From JAVVEH01 sp032251435 (GTDB taxonomy: Bacteria; Verrucomicrobiota; Lentisphaeria; Oligosphaerales; MVZH01), in the NCBI GenBank assembly GCA_032251435.1, contig JAVVEH010000001.1, positions 62,001 through 126,000 of the forward strand: DNA of 64,000 nt. The letters are read 5' to 3'. The notes below the pieces were generated by a model. That model had not been told where the DNA came from. It ran no database searches and was given only the letters and a program-made list of their open reading frames with translations. Shown one piece after another: positions 43,193 to 53,100 of this stretch (positions are counted from its first letter, which is position 1; the number at the start of each line of letters is the position of its first letter). The position numbers were made by a program, and so were the translations under genes.

Positions 43193-45214
43193 ATGTCTGA
43201 GAAAAGAATCACCGGATGCGGCATATTGGTTCTGTTGCTGGTTTGCGGTCCGATCCTCTTATATGGCGGGTGCAAGACGAAAGCGTGGCTGACGGCCAGA
43301 CATCAGTCACTGGCCCAGGAAAAACGCGCCCGGGAGACATTCACGCCCGTTTTGGACAAAATGCGTGACGCCGCGGAAACAAACGCGGACACCGCGGCCT
43401 ATGACATTGACACCACCGTCCGCGTCATCCATCAAATTGATCTCGCCATGCGTGAGCGGGACACTATTATTCAGTATATTCATGATATGGCCGCCACTGA
43501 CTACCGCGGTGTCGCGCCGGATATTCTTTCGGCCCGGGCGGATATTCTGGCGGTTTTGATGGAGATGTACGGCAAACAAGTTGAATTGAACCAGCAAAAT
43601 GGATTGTGGGAAATGGCCAGTGAGTTCATTCTCACCACGACCAGCGTGATCTCGGTTGACATCAGCGCCAGTTCCATCATTGGCGTGTTCACAGGTGGCG
43701 GCGGCATGCTGGTGAACTCGGATCGGGAGCAGGCGGCTTCCCTGCTGGACAAACTCCATAAAAAGCAGGAGGAAAAGAAACAAACGTTGCGGGCGTTCAA
43801 TAAACTCCAAGGGGATCTCGTCACCGCTGTCATGAATTACGCCGGTGTTTACCACAAGTATTTGGATGAGTGGGATAAATTGTGCGCGAAACGTGACCGC
43901 GCGTACTTGGCGGCGAAAGAGTCAGACTGGCGGCGGGTCCGGGAATCCGCGGGCCAAGCCATCCGTTCCGCCCCCGCCGAGCGGGAAGCGCATTTACTCC
44001 ACGCCATGGCCTGTATTGAGGAAAACGCCGCGTTTAAGGGTATCCCGCTGACCTCGGTCATCGACGACCTTAAACGATATACGGACCGGCATCCGGGCAG
44101 TACCGCTCCCGCCTTGTTGCTGCTCGGCAACGCTTATCATAAACTGGGCGACGCGGATGAGGCGGCGCTCTGTTACAAACAAGCCGCCGCTTACTACCCC
44201 AAACAGGCCGAAGCGTTAACCGACATGCTGAACCCCTACCGGGCGCGGGCGTTCTTGCGGAAAACGCGCGAAGGCGGTTCCATTCTTCAACAGTATAAAT
44301 CCATGATGCTCGGGGCCGGCTATTTTAGCCCGGATCTACAGTTGGCCCGGGCGCTTTTCAGTCAACATAACCGTGAGGAAGCCACCCGGAAAGTCATGGA
44401 TCATTTCACCCGCCGCCGCAATCAATCTCAATGGGATTTTATTCTTTCGGACATTCAGTTCTGTCATGAGTTGATGGGCGAGGATTACGAGAAAATTTTC
44501 CCGGCGGATTTTTATTTGGATTTAGTTATCGATGAAGGCGTTATGTCCGACACCCGCATGCGTGTCGGGGTTAACAACCGAACCGACCGCGACCTCCGGA
44601 ACGGCTCCTTAATTCTATGTGTGAATTTCACGGATATGTACGAAGGGGATTATGAAACCTTCACGGTCGGAAACACCCTGCCATTGATTCCAGCGAACAT
44701 GGAGACCAGTTTCGGCAAGATCACCATCGACAAAGAACTCCTGGGACGTCGGCGTGATTTAAGAGACATTGTCCGTTTACGGGCGATTCTCTTGGCTAAT
44801 GAAGCGGTCGTCTGGGTCGACACGCCTGAATACAAAACAGCCGAAATCATTGACAAAGCGGCCCGGGCGGGAAAACTGGCGCCGGAAAAACTGGCGGTCG
44901 CGCCGTGGGAAATGAAAGCTTCGCGGCAACCCAGTATTGGCGACGACCACATGGATGTTGATCTTCCCGCCGCGTTTGTCCGGCTGCGCCCCGTATTCCA
45001 ACTCATACGCGGCGGCCGGGTGTTCAGCCCGTCACATGACACGGTTGAAGGCGGCAACATCAAACTTCGCTTTAACGACGCGGTGCCTGATAATCACGTG
45101 AAAAACGGCGTGGACATCCCACCCATGAATCTTAAAATGGACACCCGCTTCGGCACGGTGGATTTAACCGTGGATATCGATGATGACGGAAAAATCAAGC
45201 TTCGATTTAAGTGA
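43193..45214 (+). CDS. Membrane-anchored protein with TPR repeats
   Basis: The ATG at 43193 has GAGG six bases upstream. Residues 9-25 form a hydrophobic segment (CGILVLLLVCGPILLYGG) followed by CKTK; it probably stays as a membrane anchor, since no good lipobox or cleavage site is visible. The 673-residue protein then has long helices, a short hydrophobic stretch around residues 160-185, and TPR-like repeats near residues 300-350 (PALLLLGNAYHKLGDADEAA). A beta-rich C-terminal half of about 250 residues follows. I do not recognise the family. It probably faces the periplasm and mediates protein contacts. It stands after folB without operon-like spacing. Confidence 0.75.
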   Translation: MSEKRITGCGILVLLLVCGPILLYGGCKTKAWLTARHQSLAQEKRARETFTPVLDKMRDAAETNADTAAYDIDTTVRVIHQIDLAMRERDTIIQYIHDMAATDYRGVAPDILSARADILAVLMEMYGKQVELNQQNGLWEMASEFILTTTSVISVDISASSIIGVFTGGGGMLVNSDREQAASLLDKLHKKQEEKKQTLRAFNKLQGDLVTAVMNYAGVYHKYLDEWDKLCAKRDRAYLAAKESDWRRVRESAGQAIRSAPAEREAHLLHAMACIEENAAFKGIPLTSVIDDLKRYTDRHPGSTAPALLLLGNAYHKLGDADEAALCYKQAAAYYPKQAEALTDMLNPYRARAFLRKTREGGSILQQYKSMMLGAGYFSPDLQLARALFSQHNREEATRKVMDHFTRRRNQSQWDFILSDIQFCHELMGEDYEKIFPADFYLDLVIDEGVMSDTRMRVGVNNRTDRDLRNGSLILCVNFTDMYEGDYETFTVGNTLPLIPANMETSFGKITIDKELLGRRRDLRDIVRLRAILLANEAVVWVDTPEYKTAEIIDKAARAGKLAPEKLAVAPWEMKASRQPSIGDDHMDVDLPAAFVRLRPVFQLIRGGRVFSPSHDTVEGGNIKLRFNDAVPDNHVKNGVDIPPMNLKMDTRFGTVDLTVDIDDDGKIKLRFK

Positions 45215-45276
45215 CTGTACAAGGGATGGCTCTATTTCGCAATTCTCATTGAATTGGACTAAGTGGGAGAGAAAAA

Positions 45277-46014
45277 ATGATAGAAGAAAAGCGCGCCACG
45301 GAAAACGGCGATGAAGAACTCGGAGAAGCTGAAGACACGCCTTCAAAATTCGGGTTTCCTCCTCTAGACGCGGTCCAGACACGCCTTCTCGGCGTGCTAA
45401 TTGAGAAGCAGCTCTCGACCCCGGATTATTACCCTCTGACGCTGAAATCCACCGTGGCCGCCTGTAACCAGAAAAGCAACCGTGATCCCCACATGGATCT
45501 CGATGAGAGAACCGTCTGCCGCGGACTGGATCACCTGCGTGAGAAAAAGCTGATCTGGATGGTGCATGCCGCCGGGAGCCGGACACCCAAATACGAACAT
45601 AAACTCGACGAGAGAATCTTTGTAAGCGACCGGGGAGAGCTGGCTGTCCTGGCGGAATTGCTGGCGCGAGGGCCGCAAACCCCCGGGCAACTACGTAGCC
45701 GTACGGAACGCATGCATTCCTTCACGGATAAAGAACAGGTGCAGGCAATCTTAGATAAACTGGCCGGACGGGGTGTGCCGCTGGTGATGTGCCTCGGGCG
45801 GCAACACGGTCAGAAAGAAGACCGCTACACCCACCTGCTAGCTGGCCTCCCGGATATGGATGAAGCACGCTTGGGGGCTGCCGACCCGGTTCACATGTCC
45901 GTCACTGAGGATGCCCGGCATCTGGACGAACTGGAAAAAAAGGTGGCCGATTTAGAAGAGGCAGTCGCCACCCTCCAAGCGGAATTCGCCGCTTTCAGGG
46001 AACAATTCGAGTAA
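45277..46014 (+). CDS. YceH family protein (DUF480)
   Basis: This 245-residue protein matches the YceH/DUF480 family. The conserved stretch VLIEKQLSTPDYYPLTLKS is followed by NQKSNRDPHMDLDERTV, which is nearly diagnostic. Two winged-helix domains follow (DKEQVQAILDKLAGR in the second). The C-terminal 40 residues form a coiled coil (HLDELEKKVADLEEAVATL). The first 25 residues are acidic and specific to this version. The function of the family is not established; its fold suggests DNA or protein binding. A GGGAGAG ribosome site precedes the ATG. Confidence 0.92.
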   Translation: MIEEKRATENGDEELGEAEDTPSKFGFPPLDAVQTRLLGVLIEKQLSTPDYYPLTLKSTVAACNQKSNRDPHMDLDERTVCRGLDHLREKKLIWMVHAAGSRTPKYEHKLDERIFVSDRGELAVLAELLARGPQTPGQLRSRTERMHSFTDKEQVQAILDKLAGRGVPLVMCLGRQHGQKEDRYTHLLAGLPDMDEARLGAADPVHMSVTEDARHLDELEKKVADLEEAVATLQAEFAAFREQFE

Positions 46015-46560
46015 AATAACCGGGAAAAGTAACAAAGTTATCCTTCAATATAGAATGACGGATGTTTTGCGGATTCCGCAGGCTGGATCAATCAGTACGG
46101 GTTGATAGCCGGACGGTGTCTGGAGCGCATCCGTCCCGGATGCGCCTGCCCGCATTGCTTGAGGTTGCGCACCAGCTGCAAGCGACCCGCCTGTAGTGCT
46201 TGCAGTTTGCACGACTTCACGCAAACAATGCGGACAGGTGTAGGCGGGTCCGTGTTTGTTGGCAGAAGCGTGCCCGGTCGGTGGAACAACGGTGATTGGC
46301 AAGTTAACCTGAACGTATCGACCATGAGAAGGCGGCTTGACGGGTAAGGCGGATGATTTCGGGACGAAATCGGTCCAGGGAGTTTCGTGCAGCCGTAGTC
46401 GCCCGTTGATTCAGATAAATTACATACCCAATACATTCACCGGACTTCGTAAACTCAGCCGGTGATTTTCACGTTCGCGAGAGAGCAATGCAGGAAGTGG
46501 TTGACGTTGTAGCGTTATGGCGTTATGGTGTTGTGGTGATTTCAATAATGAGGTGCAATC
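46015..46560. other. Intergenic region with a long inverted repeat
   Basis: No gene is supported in these 546 bases. The main feature is the large imperfect hairpin at 46145-46238. The rest is AT-richer than the flanks and includes a stretch with repeated GCGTTATGG words (46511-46530). The open frames in it contain zinc-knuckle-like CPHCL, but only because they read through the hairpin arms. Confidence 0.5.
46145..46238. repeat. Large imperfect inverted repeat (hairpin)
   Basis: The left arm at 46145-46183 starts CCTGCCCGCATTGCTTG and ends GCTGCAAGC. The right arm at 46198-46238 is its imperfect reverse complement, so that read backward it starts CCTGTCCGCATTGTTTG and ends CTGCAAGC. The arms are about 40 bases and the loop 14 bases. 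It could be a mobile-element remnant, a structured RNA or an intergenic repeat. Confidence 0.6.
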
Positions 46561-46794
46561 ATGTCAACCATGACCAAACGTTCTACAATCTATTTTGACC
46601 CTTTGTTACATCGTGCCTTGCGGGTCAAGGCAGCAGAAACGTCCCGGTCTGTATCTGAACTCATCAATGATGCTGCCAGGGACTATCTCACTGAAGACGC
46701 GGAGGATCTGGCAGTTTTCGAGGAGCGCGGGACAGAATCCTTGATTAGTTACGAAGACATGCTCAAGAGGCTTCGTGCAGATGGCCGGATATAG
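46561..46794 (+). CDS. Ribbon-helix-helix antitoxin
   Basis: This 77-residue protein has an N-terminal ribbon-helix-helix DNA-binding domain (KRSTIYFDPLLHRALRVKAA, then SVSELINDAARDYL). Its acidic C-terminus (EDAEDLAVFEERGTESLISY) would wrap around and block the toxin. Its end overlaps the RelE-type toxin gene, as usual in such pairs. It is expected to repress its own promoter, but no clear operator was identified upstream. Confidence 0.85.
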   Translation: MSTMTKRSTIYFDPLLHRALRVKAAETSRSVSELINDAARDYLTEDAEDLAVFEERGTESLISYEDMLKRLRADGRI

Positions 46795-47038
46795 TATTTT
46801 CTTCCGCAGGTCGGTGGAAAAAGACCTTGTTCGGATTCCAAAGCGGGAATTGTCGCGTATACTTGCCCGGATTGAATCACTCGGTGTGGATCCCCGCCCG
46901 CCGGGATGTGAGAAGCTCTCTGGGCAGGAACGGTATCGCGTCCGGCAGGGAAGATATCGTATCATTTATTCAGTCCAGGATAATGAATTGACGGTGTGGG
47001 TTGTTAAAGTGGGGCACCGGCGAGACGTATATCGCTGA
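46781..47038 (+). CDS. RelE-type toxin
   Basis: The ATG at 46781 gives 85 residues starting MAGYSIFFRRSVEKDLVRIP, a typical RelE beginning; the GTG at 46775 would add two. Features of RelE/StbE ribonuclease-type toxins are RPPGCEKLSGQERYRVRQGR and YRIIYSVQDNELTVWVVKVG. These toxins cut mRNA on the ribosome. It overlaps the antitoxin gene by 14 bases. It is probably active, since the core pattern is complete. Confidence 0.88.
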   Translation: MAGYSIFFRRSVEKDLVRIPKRELSRILARIESLGVDPRPPGCEKLSGQERYRVRQGRYRIIYSVQDNELTVWVVKVGHRRDVYR

Positions 47039-47137
47039 CGCGAACAAGAAGGTGGTCCGGACGGAGTACCGCCGCGCACCCTGTTGTTCTGCTGGAAATG
47101 ACTTGCCAAAACGCCACTGTGTGTTACATTGTTTTAC

Positions 47138-47359
47138 ATGAAAACAAACACACTCACAATCCGAATAGATGACGACCTTTCTTCACTTCTTGATGAGGCT
47201 AGCGAGCGCACTGGCCAGAATCGTAGTGCGATCGCCAGAGAGGCACTCCGGCGCCAGCTTCGTGTGACTCGATTTGAGAATGTGCGCAAGCGCATTATGC
47301 CCTTTGCCGAAGCAAGGGGCTATCTTACCGATGATGATGTCTTTGCAGACGTGTCGTGA
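47138..47359 (+). CDS. Ribbon-helix-helix antitoxin of PIN pair
   Basis: The ATG at 47138 gives 73 residues: MKTNTLTIRIDDDLSSLLDE, then ERTGQNRSAIAREALRRQL. This is a CopG-like ribbon-helix-helix DNA-binding domain. The rest is acidic, ending DDDVFADVS. Its stop overlaps the GTG start of the PIN toxin gene. The pair lies 100 bases after the RelE pair, so this is a second toxin-antitoxin locus in the same stretch. Confidence 0.85.
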   Translation: MKTNTLTIRIDDDLSSLLDEASERTGQNRSAIAREALRRQLRVTRFENVRKRIMPFAEARGYLTDDDVFADVS

Positions 47360-47763
47360 AGGTTTTTCTCGATACAAACGTTGTTGCGGCCGCCTTCGCG
47401 ACCCGAGGTCTGTGCTCGGATCTAGTGCGCGAGGTACTTGAGAATCACGAACTGGTTACCTCGTTGGAGATGCTTGCCGAGTTGAAACGCGTCCTGCTGA
47501 GGAAGTTCAAGATTTCTGCGGAACAGACTGAGGAAGCCCTGGATATCATACATTCATCAGCATTGCTTTCCTCGCCTGCCCAAGGGGCGAAATACGACAT
47601 TAAGGATATTGATGACATCCCCCACCTTTCTGCTGCTGAAAGTGCTGAATGCACTGTCTTCGTCACAGGTGACAAAGAACTCTGGGAGATATCCCCGGTT
47701 GGAAACATGACGGTTTGTTCTCCCAGAGATTTCTGGAAGATGATCTCGGCAGAACCAGACTAA
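47356..47763 (+). CDS. PIN-domain toxin (putative ribonuclease)
   Basis: This 135-residue protein starts at GTG (47356), overlapping the antitoxin stop by four bases. The PIN fold is shown by VFLDTNVVAAAF with the first catalytic Asp, the acidic LAELKRVLLRKF, and IPHLSAAESAECTVFVTGDKEL with the last acids. PIN toxins cleave RNA when freed from the antitoxin. All expected acids appear present, so the toxin is probably functional. The upstream ribbon-helix-helix gene is the cognate antitoxin. Confidence 0.88.
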   Translation: MKVFLDTNVVAAAFATRGLCSDLVREVLENHELVTSLEMLAELKRVLLRKFKISAEQTEEALDIIHSSALLSSPAQGAKYDIKDIDDIPHLSAAESAECTVFVTGDKELWEISPVGNMTVCSPRDFWKMISAEPD

Positions 47764-47918
47764 TGGAGAGGGACTTGGCATCCGCGGCGGCTGCCAAGCC
47801 CCTCATCAGCACGTTCGGGACTGTCCGGAACCAGACATTTTATTTTAACATTTTGATGGAGAGGGACGCTCGTAACCTCGCGCTCCTCATCGTGTCGTTC
47901 GCCCCATAGGGAGATTTT

Positions 47919-48707
47919 ATGCAGATTGGGATAAGAATATTGACGTGTAACATCCGCTGCGTCGTACCACAAGACGGAGACGACAATTGGCCTCATAGAA
48001 AAGATCTCTGCATTGACATAGTTCGCTCTCAGAACGCAGATATTCTCTGTTTTCAAGAGTTGACACAACCACAAGATGATGACGTAACAGAAGGACTTTC
48101 CGGCTATGGTTCCTACGGTCTCCCCGATGAACCGCTTGGCAAAAACCGCTTGAACCGCATCTTTTATCGAAAAGACCGCTTTATCCCAATTGCCTCGGGC
48201 GGATACTGGTTGTCCGAAACACCCCATGTTGCAGGCAGCAGGTCGTGGGATAGTGCATATATACGCCTGGCAAACTGGATTCGCCTGCAAGACACTGCAT
48301 CAGGCCGGGAGTTCAGGGTCATTAACACGCACTTGGATTGTGACAGTCAGGCTGCCAGGGAAGCCCAGGCACAATGCATTGTCCAAGACGCGCAGGCCTA
48401 CCCGAATGAGTACCCACAGATCCTCGCCGGCGATATGAATTGCGATACTACAAATGCCGCCATTGAAGTATTCAAGACAGGTGCTTGGTTCGACACATAC
48501 GGATATGTTCACGGCACGGAAGATCCGGGACATACAGCTCACGAGTTTCGCGGACCTGCATTCAAGTCAGAAATCGGGAAGATGGACTGGATCTTTGTGA
48601 GGGGAATTATAAAGCCTTTGCATGCAGACATCATTACCGATTCCTTGAATGGCAGATTTCCAAGTGATCACTATTTCGTCAGTGCCACACTGTGTATAGG
48701 CGAATAA
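47919..48707 (+). CDS. Endonuclease/exonuclease/phosphatase family protein
   Basis: This 262-residue protein has the DNase I-like metal and catalytic motifs in order: ILTCNIRC, ILCFQELTQ, FRVINTHLDCDS, ILAGDMNCD, and SDHYFVSATL at the end. It lacks a signal peptide. Members cut DNA or remove phosphate from lipids or sugars; the substrate is not predictable. It stands alone in an accessory stretch beside two toxin-antitoxin pairs. Confidence 0.85.
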   Translation: MQIGIRILTCNIRCVVPQDGDDNWPHRKDLCIDIVRSQNADILCFQELTQPQDDDVTEGLSGYGSYGLPDEPLGKNRLNRIFYRKDRFIPIASGGYWLSETPHVAGSRSWDSAYIRLANWIRLQDTASGREFRVINTHLDCDSQAAREAQAQCIVQDAQAYPNEYPQILAGDMNCDTTNAAIEVFKTGAWFDTYGYVHGTEDPGHTAHEFRGPAFKSEIGKMDWIFVRGIIKPLHADIITDSLNGRFPSDHYFVSATLCIGE

Positions 48708-48742
48708 AATCCTGCAGGCGACATCCTAAAGGCCGCGCCTGA

Positions 48743-48901
48743 GGAGTACAATATGTCGATGTCGACGCCAGGCTGAAAACGATGATTTCCTTGCGGGACA
48801 GATTGAGGTCTCTGATCGACAAAGCCCAGGATGTGAAAGACATCCTGACGATCGAGAAAGAACGACGCAAAAACAGTCGGTGGAAAGTTCCGCCTCAAAA
48901 A
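48743..48901 (+). pseudogene. Fragment of a DUF4349-like protein
   Basis: The stretch encodes YVDVDARLKTMISLRDRLRS, then LIDKAQDVKDILTIEKERR. This matches the helical core of DUF4349-type lipoproteins as I know them (E-Y-x-D-L-x-A-R-L, later EDILxIExE). A stop lies five codons upstream, and the frame runs into the terminator. The N-terminal part with signal peptide and the C-terminal membrane part are missing. It is a gene fossil. Confidence 0.5.
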
Positions 48902-48925
48902 AAACGCCGCGAGAGCGGCGTTTTT
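48897..48925 (-). terminator. Rho-independent terminator after carA
   Basis: AACGCCGC at 48903-48910 pairs with GCGGCGTT at 48915-48922 around a GAGA loop. Read on the minus strand the stem is followed by a run of Ts (the A-run at 48897-48904). It lies 26 bases after the carA stop and ends the biosynthetic operon. The T-run on the other strand may also serve the opposite direction. Confidence 0.8.
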
Positions 48926-48950
48926 ACTATTTATGTTCCCCAAACGCGCC

Positions 48951-50111
48951 TTATTTGGCCTCAATCATCTTTTTAAAGCGGTTAAAGAGATAACGGGAAT
49001 CATGGGGTCCGGGAGCGGCTTCCGGATGATACTGAACGGTAAACAGTTTCCGATCCTCGCAGGCCAATCCTTCCACCGTGTCATCATTCAGATTGATATG
49101 CGTCACCTTGACATCCGCGGGAAGCGTGTCAGGATCCACGGCGAAATTATGATTCTGGGATGTGATTTCAACCTTCCCGGTGGCCAAATCTTTGACCGGA
49201 TGATTACATCCGTGGTGACCGAATTTCAGCCTGTAGGTTTTTCCGCCCAACGCCAGACCGGTCAACTGGTGTCCGAGACAAATGCCCATCATTGGCAGTT
49301 TGCCAATCAACTTCGCGATATTGTCAATGGCGTACGTGACCGCCGCCGGATCGGCGGGGCCATTGGACAAAAACACCCCGTCCGGCTTCATGGCGAGAAT
49401 ATCCTCAGCGGATGCCTTGGCGGGCACGACTTGAATGTCCATGCCCTGCTCGCGCAACCGGCGGAGGATATTCCATTTGATTCCGAAATCATAGGAAACC
49501 AACTTGATCGTCGGCGTCGGCAGAGATTCGGCGATTCCCCACGTTTGGGTCAGTTTTCCGTCCGGATCCCAGGCGAACGCTTCAGGAACAGTCACCAGCG
49601 CGGCGTGATCCTGGCCATCCAGACCACTCCAAGCCTTCGCCCGGGCGATCGCTTCCGCCTCGGTCAATTTACCTTCAACCGAGATCACGCCTTTTAAGGT
49701 TCCGGCGCTCCGTAACGTCAGCGTCAACGCCCGGGTGTCAATCCCGGCGATCGCGGGAATGTCGTTCTCGATAAAATACTGTTGGAGCGTCATATCCGTC
49801 CGCCAGTTTTGGGGCTCATTCAGTTCATGAATAATGAAGCCGCTGAGAAAGGGTTTACGGGCTTCCATATCGGCGATGTTTATGCCGGTGTTGCCAATTT
49901 CCGGATACGTCATCGTGACCACTTGTCCACTGTATGACGGGTCGGTGAGGATTTCTTGATAACCAGTCAGACCGGTATTGAAAACCACTTCCCCAAGCCC
50001 GTCTTTCCGGGCGCCGACACTATGGCCACGGAAAACCGAGCCGTCTTCAAGGGCCAGAAACGCGGCTTTTTCCCGCCGTTCCCGCCAGTTCCATTGTTTT
50101 TTTTCGGCCAT
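48951..50111 (-). CDS. carA: Carbamoyl-phosphate synthase, small (glutaminase) subunit
   Basis: The 386-residue CarA starts at the ATG at 50111, with AGGA about ten bases upstream; an ATG at 50120 is too close to it. The N-terminal half is the small-subunit domain (FLALEDGSVFRGHSVGARKD, SYSGQVVTMTYPEIGNTGIN). The C-terminal half is a class I glutamine amidotransferase with the Cys nucleophile in GICLGHQLTGLALGG and the His-Glu pair in QYHPEAAPGPHD. It feeds ammonia to CarB for carbamoyl phosphate, for pyrimidine and arginine synthesis. It is the last gene of the operon, downstream of carB, the reverse of the usual order. Confidence 0.95.
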   Translation of the reverse strand: MAEKKQWNWRERREKAAFLALEDGSVFRGHSVGARKDGLGEVVFNTGLTGYQEILTDPSYSGQVVTMTYPEIGNTGINIADMEARKPFLSGFIIHELNEPQNWRTDMTLQQYFIENDIPAIAGIDTRALTLTLRSAGTLKGVISVEGKLTEAEAIARAKAWSGLDGQDHAALVTVPEAFAWDPDGKLTQTWGIAESLPTPTIKLVSYDFGIKWNILRRLREQGMDIQVVPAKASAEDILAMKPDGVFLSNGPADPAAVTYAIDNIAKLIGKLPMMGICLGHQLTGLALGGKTYRLKFGHHGCNHPVKDLATGKVEITSQNHNFAVDPDTLPADVKVTHINLNDDTVEGLACEDRKLFTVQYHPEAAPGPHDSRYLFNRFKKMIEAK

Positions 50112-50126
50112 GGTATTCATATCCTG

Positions 50127-53100
50127 TTAAACGGTTGACGTTTTTTTCCCAATGGTCAGTTTAAACCCGGTGTGACGGTGAAACTCCTGGATGCTGCAGA
50201 CATCCATCCGGCGCAACCGCCGCTGGGCTTTCAACCCCTCGACACCGGCCTTAAGTCCTTGAACCGTGGTTGTTATCGGCATGCCGTGAAGCACCGCGTC
50301 GCTGCGCATTTTCACCTCATCCGCGCGGGGAGACGCCCCGGACGGCGTATTAATAATCCAGCTGACATCCTCGTCCCGGATCAGATCCAGGACATTGGGC
50401 CGCCCTTCGCCAATTTTGAACATGGCCTGGGCTTTCACGCCGGCGTTCCGGAGAGCCGTGGCGGTTCCTGTTGTGGCGTAAATCGTGTATCCCAATGTAT
50501 CCAAATCGATTAAAACCGGTAACGCGGTCTCTTTGTCCCGGTCACAGACACTGGCGAAGACCGCCCCCTTGTCCGGCAGCGGGTTGCCGGCCGCCAACTG
50601 GCTTTTGGCAAACGCCATGCCGGCGTCAATATCGATACCCATCACTTCACCGGTGGACTTCATTTCCGGACTCAAGACAATGTCGGTCCCGGCAAAGCGG
50701 ACAAAGGGTAAGACAGCTTCTTTCACCGAAAAATGTTTAGGAATGATTTCCTTTGTGAAGCCCATCTCTTTAAGCGTGTGACCCGCCATCACCAGCGCCG
50801 CCAGTTTAGCCAGGGGCACACCGATGGTCTTGCTCACAAACGGCACTGTCCGCGACGCCCGCGGGTTGACTTCCAGAATATAGACCACGCCGTCTTGAAC
50901 CGCGTATTGAACATTCATCAACCCCTTGACCCCAAGCTCTTTGGCCAGCGCGTGGGTATGCGCGCGGATGGTGTTCTGGACATCCGGAGTCAAACTCATG
51001 GCGGGGATGATGCAGGCGCTGTCCCCGGAGTGGACACCAGCCTTCTCAACGTGCTCCATGATCGCTCCGATGACGGATGTCTCGCCATCGGCGACGCAAT
51101 CCACATCCACCTCGACAGCGTTCTCCAGGAATTTGTCAATCAGCACCGGCCGGTCATCGGTGACTTCCACGGCTTCTTTCATGTATTTACTCAGAGCGCT
51201 CTCATCATAGACAATGACCATGGCCCGGCCCCCGAGAACAAACGACGGCCGCACCAGCACGGGATAGCCAATCCGATCCGCAATCTTCACGGCCCCCTCC
51301 ACTGTCGTTGACAAGCCGTTATCCGGCTGCTTGATGCCGATACGGTTCACCAGTTTCTGGAAAAACTCGCGGTCCTCCGCGGCTTCAATATTGGCGGGGG
51401 CGGTACCAATGATATTCACACCGTTGGCTTCCAGTTCCGCCGCCAGGTTCAGGGGGGTCTGGCCGCCAAATTGAACAATCACACCCCAGACTTGTTCCCG
51501 TTCATAGATGTGCAGGACATCCTCAAGGGTGAGCGGTTCAAAAAAGAGCCGGTCGCTCGTGTCATAATCCGTGCTGACCGTTTCAGGGTTGCTGTTGACC
51601 ATAATGGTTTCGAAGCCGGCTTCACGCAGCGCGAAGGATGCGTGAACGCAACAGTAATCAAACTCAATCCCCTGCCCGATCCGGTTGGGTCCACCACCAA
51701 GAATCATGACTTTTTTACGGTCTGATGACCGCACTTCATCCACATCCCCGTACGTGGAATAGTAATACGGCGTGAAGGCCTCGAACTCGGCGGCGCATGT
51801 GTCAACCAAGCCGTAAACGGGTAACAAGCCGATACGTTTACGAGCGTCCCGGACCGCCTTCTCCGGGCACTTGAGCAAATAGGCCAACTGCTTGTCGGCA
51901 TAGCCGAATTCTTTCGCCTGCCGGAACAGCGCGGGATCCGCGGTCAAGCCGGCGATGCTCCCCGCGGAACGAATCTCATCCTCGTAATGAGCCAACTCCT
52001 CCAAATGCCGCAGAAACCAGGGATCAATGTGACTGATGTCATAAATTTTCTCCACGGACCAGCCCCGCAGCAGAGCTTCACGGATCTGGAACATCCGGTC
52101 CGGTGTCGGCCTACCCAGAGCGGCCGCCAAGTCCTGGTCGCTCCAATCCGCGTACAGGTCGCTCTTGGCATCCGCCCCAAAGCCGAAGCGGCCGGTTTCA
52201 AGACCGCGCAGAGCCTTCTGGAAGGACTGTTTGAATGTTTTGCCAATCGCCATCGTCTCGCCGACGGATTTCATCTGAGTCGTCAGTGTGTCACTGGCGC
52301 CGGCGAATTTCTCAAACGCGAAGCGGGGAATTTTGGTGACGACATAGTCAATACTCGGTTCAAAGCAGGCGGGCGTCTCACGGGTGATATCATTCTGAAT
52401 TTCATCCAGCGTGTATCCCACGGCCAGTTTGGCCGCGCATTTCGCAATGGGAAAGCCCGTGGCTTTACTGGCCAAGGCGCTCGACCGCGAAACCCGCGGA
52501 TTCATTTCGATAATCACCAACCGCCCGTTTTCAGGATTAATGGCGAACTGAACGTTGGAGCCCCCGGTGTCCACGCCAATCTCACGCATGACCGCCAGCG
52601 ACGCGTCCCGGAGTAACTGGTATTCACGATCCGTCAGGGTCTGAGCCGGCGCCACGGTGATACTGTCCCCCGTATGGACGCCCATCGCGTCGACATTCTC
52701 GATGGAGCAGACGATGACCACATTGTCCTTCCGGTCACGCATCACCTCCAATTCGTATTCTTTCCACCCCAAAACGGATTCTTCAACCAGAATCTCATTA
52801 ATGGGACTGTAATCCAAACCCGTGCCGACAATATGCTCAAACTCCTCAGCGGTGTAGGCGATACCGCCACCGCTGCCTCCCAGCGTGAACGCGGGCCGGA
52901 TGACAACTGGAAACGCACCGATTTTTTTCTGCACTTTCCACGCCTCCCCCAAGGTCTTCGCCGTGTCACTGACGGGCAAATCCAAGCCGATCCTCAGCAT
53001 GGCTTGTTTAAACAGCTCACGGCCCTCGGCTTTGCGAATGGAGTCGGCGGTCGCGCCAATCATTTCAACGTTGTAGCGTTCCAGAACCCCGCTCTCGGCC

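Noticed and set aside
46102..46347. Open frame with CPHCL zinc-knuckle-like motif
   Set aside because: The motif lies in the arms of a long inverted repeat and appears on both strands, so it is not evidence of a gene.
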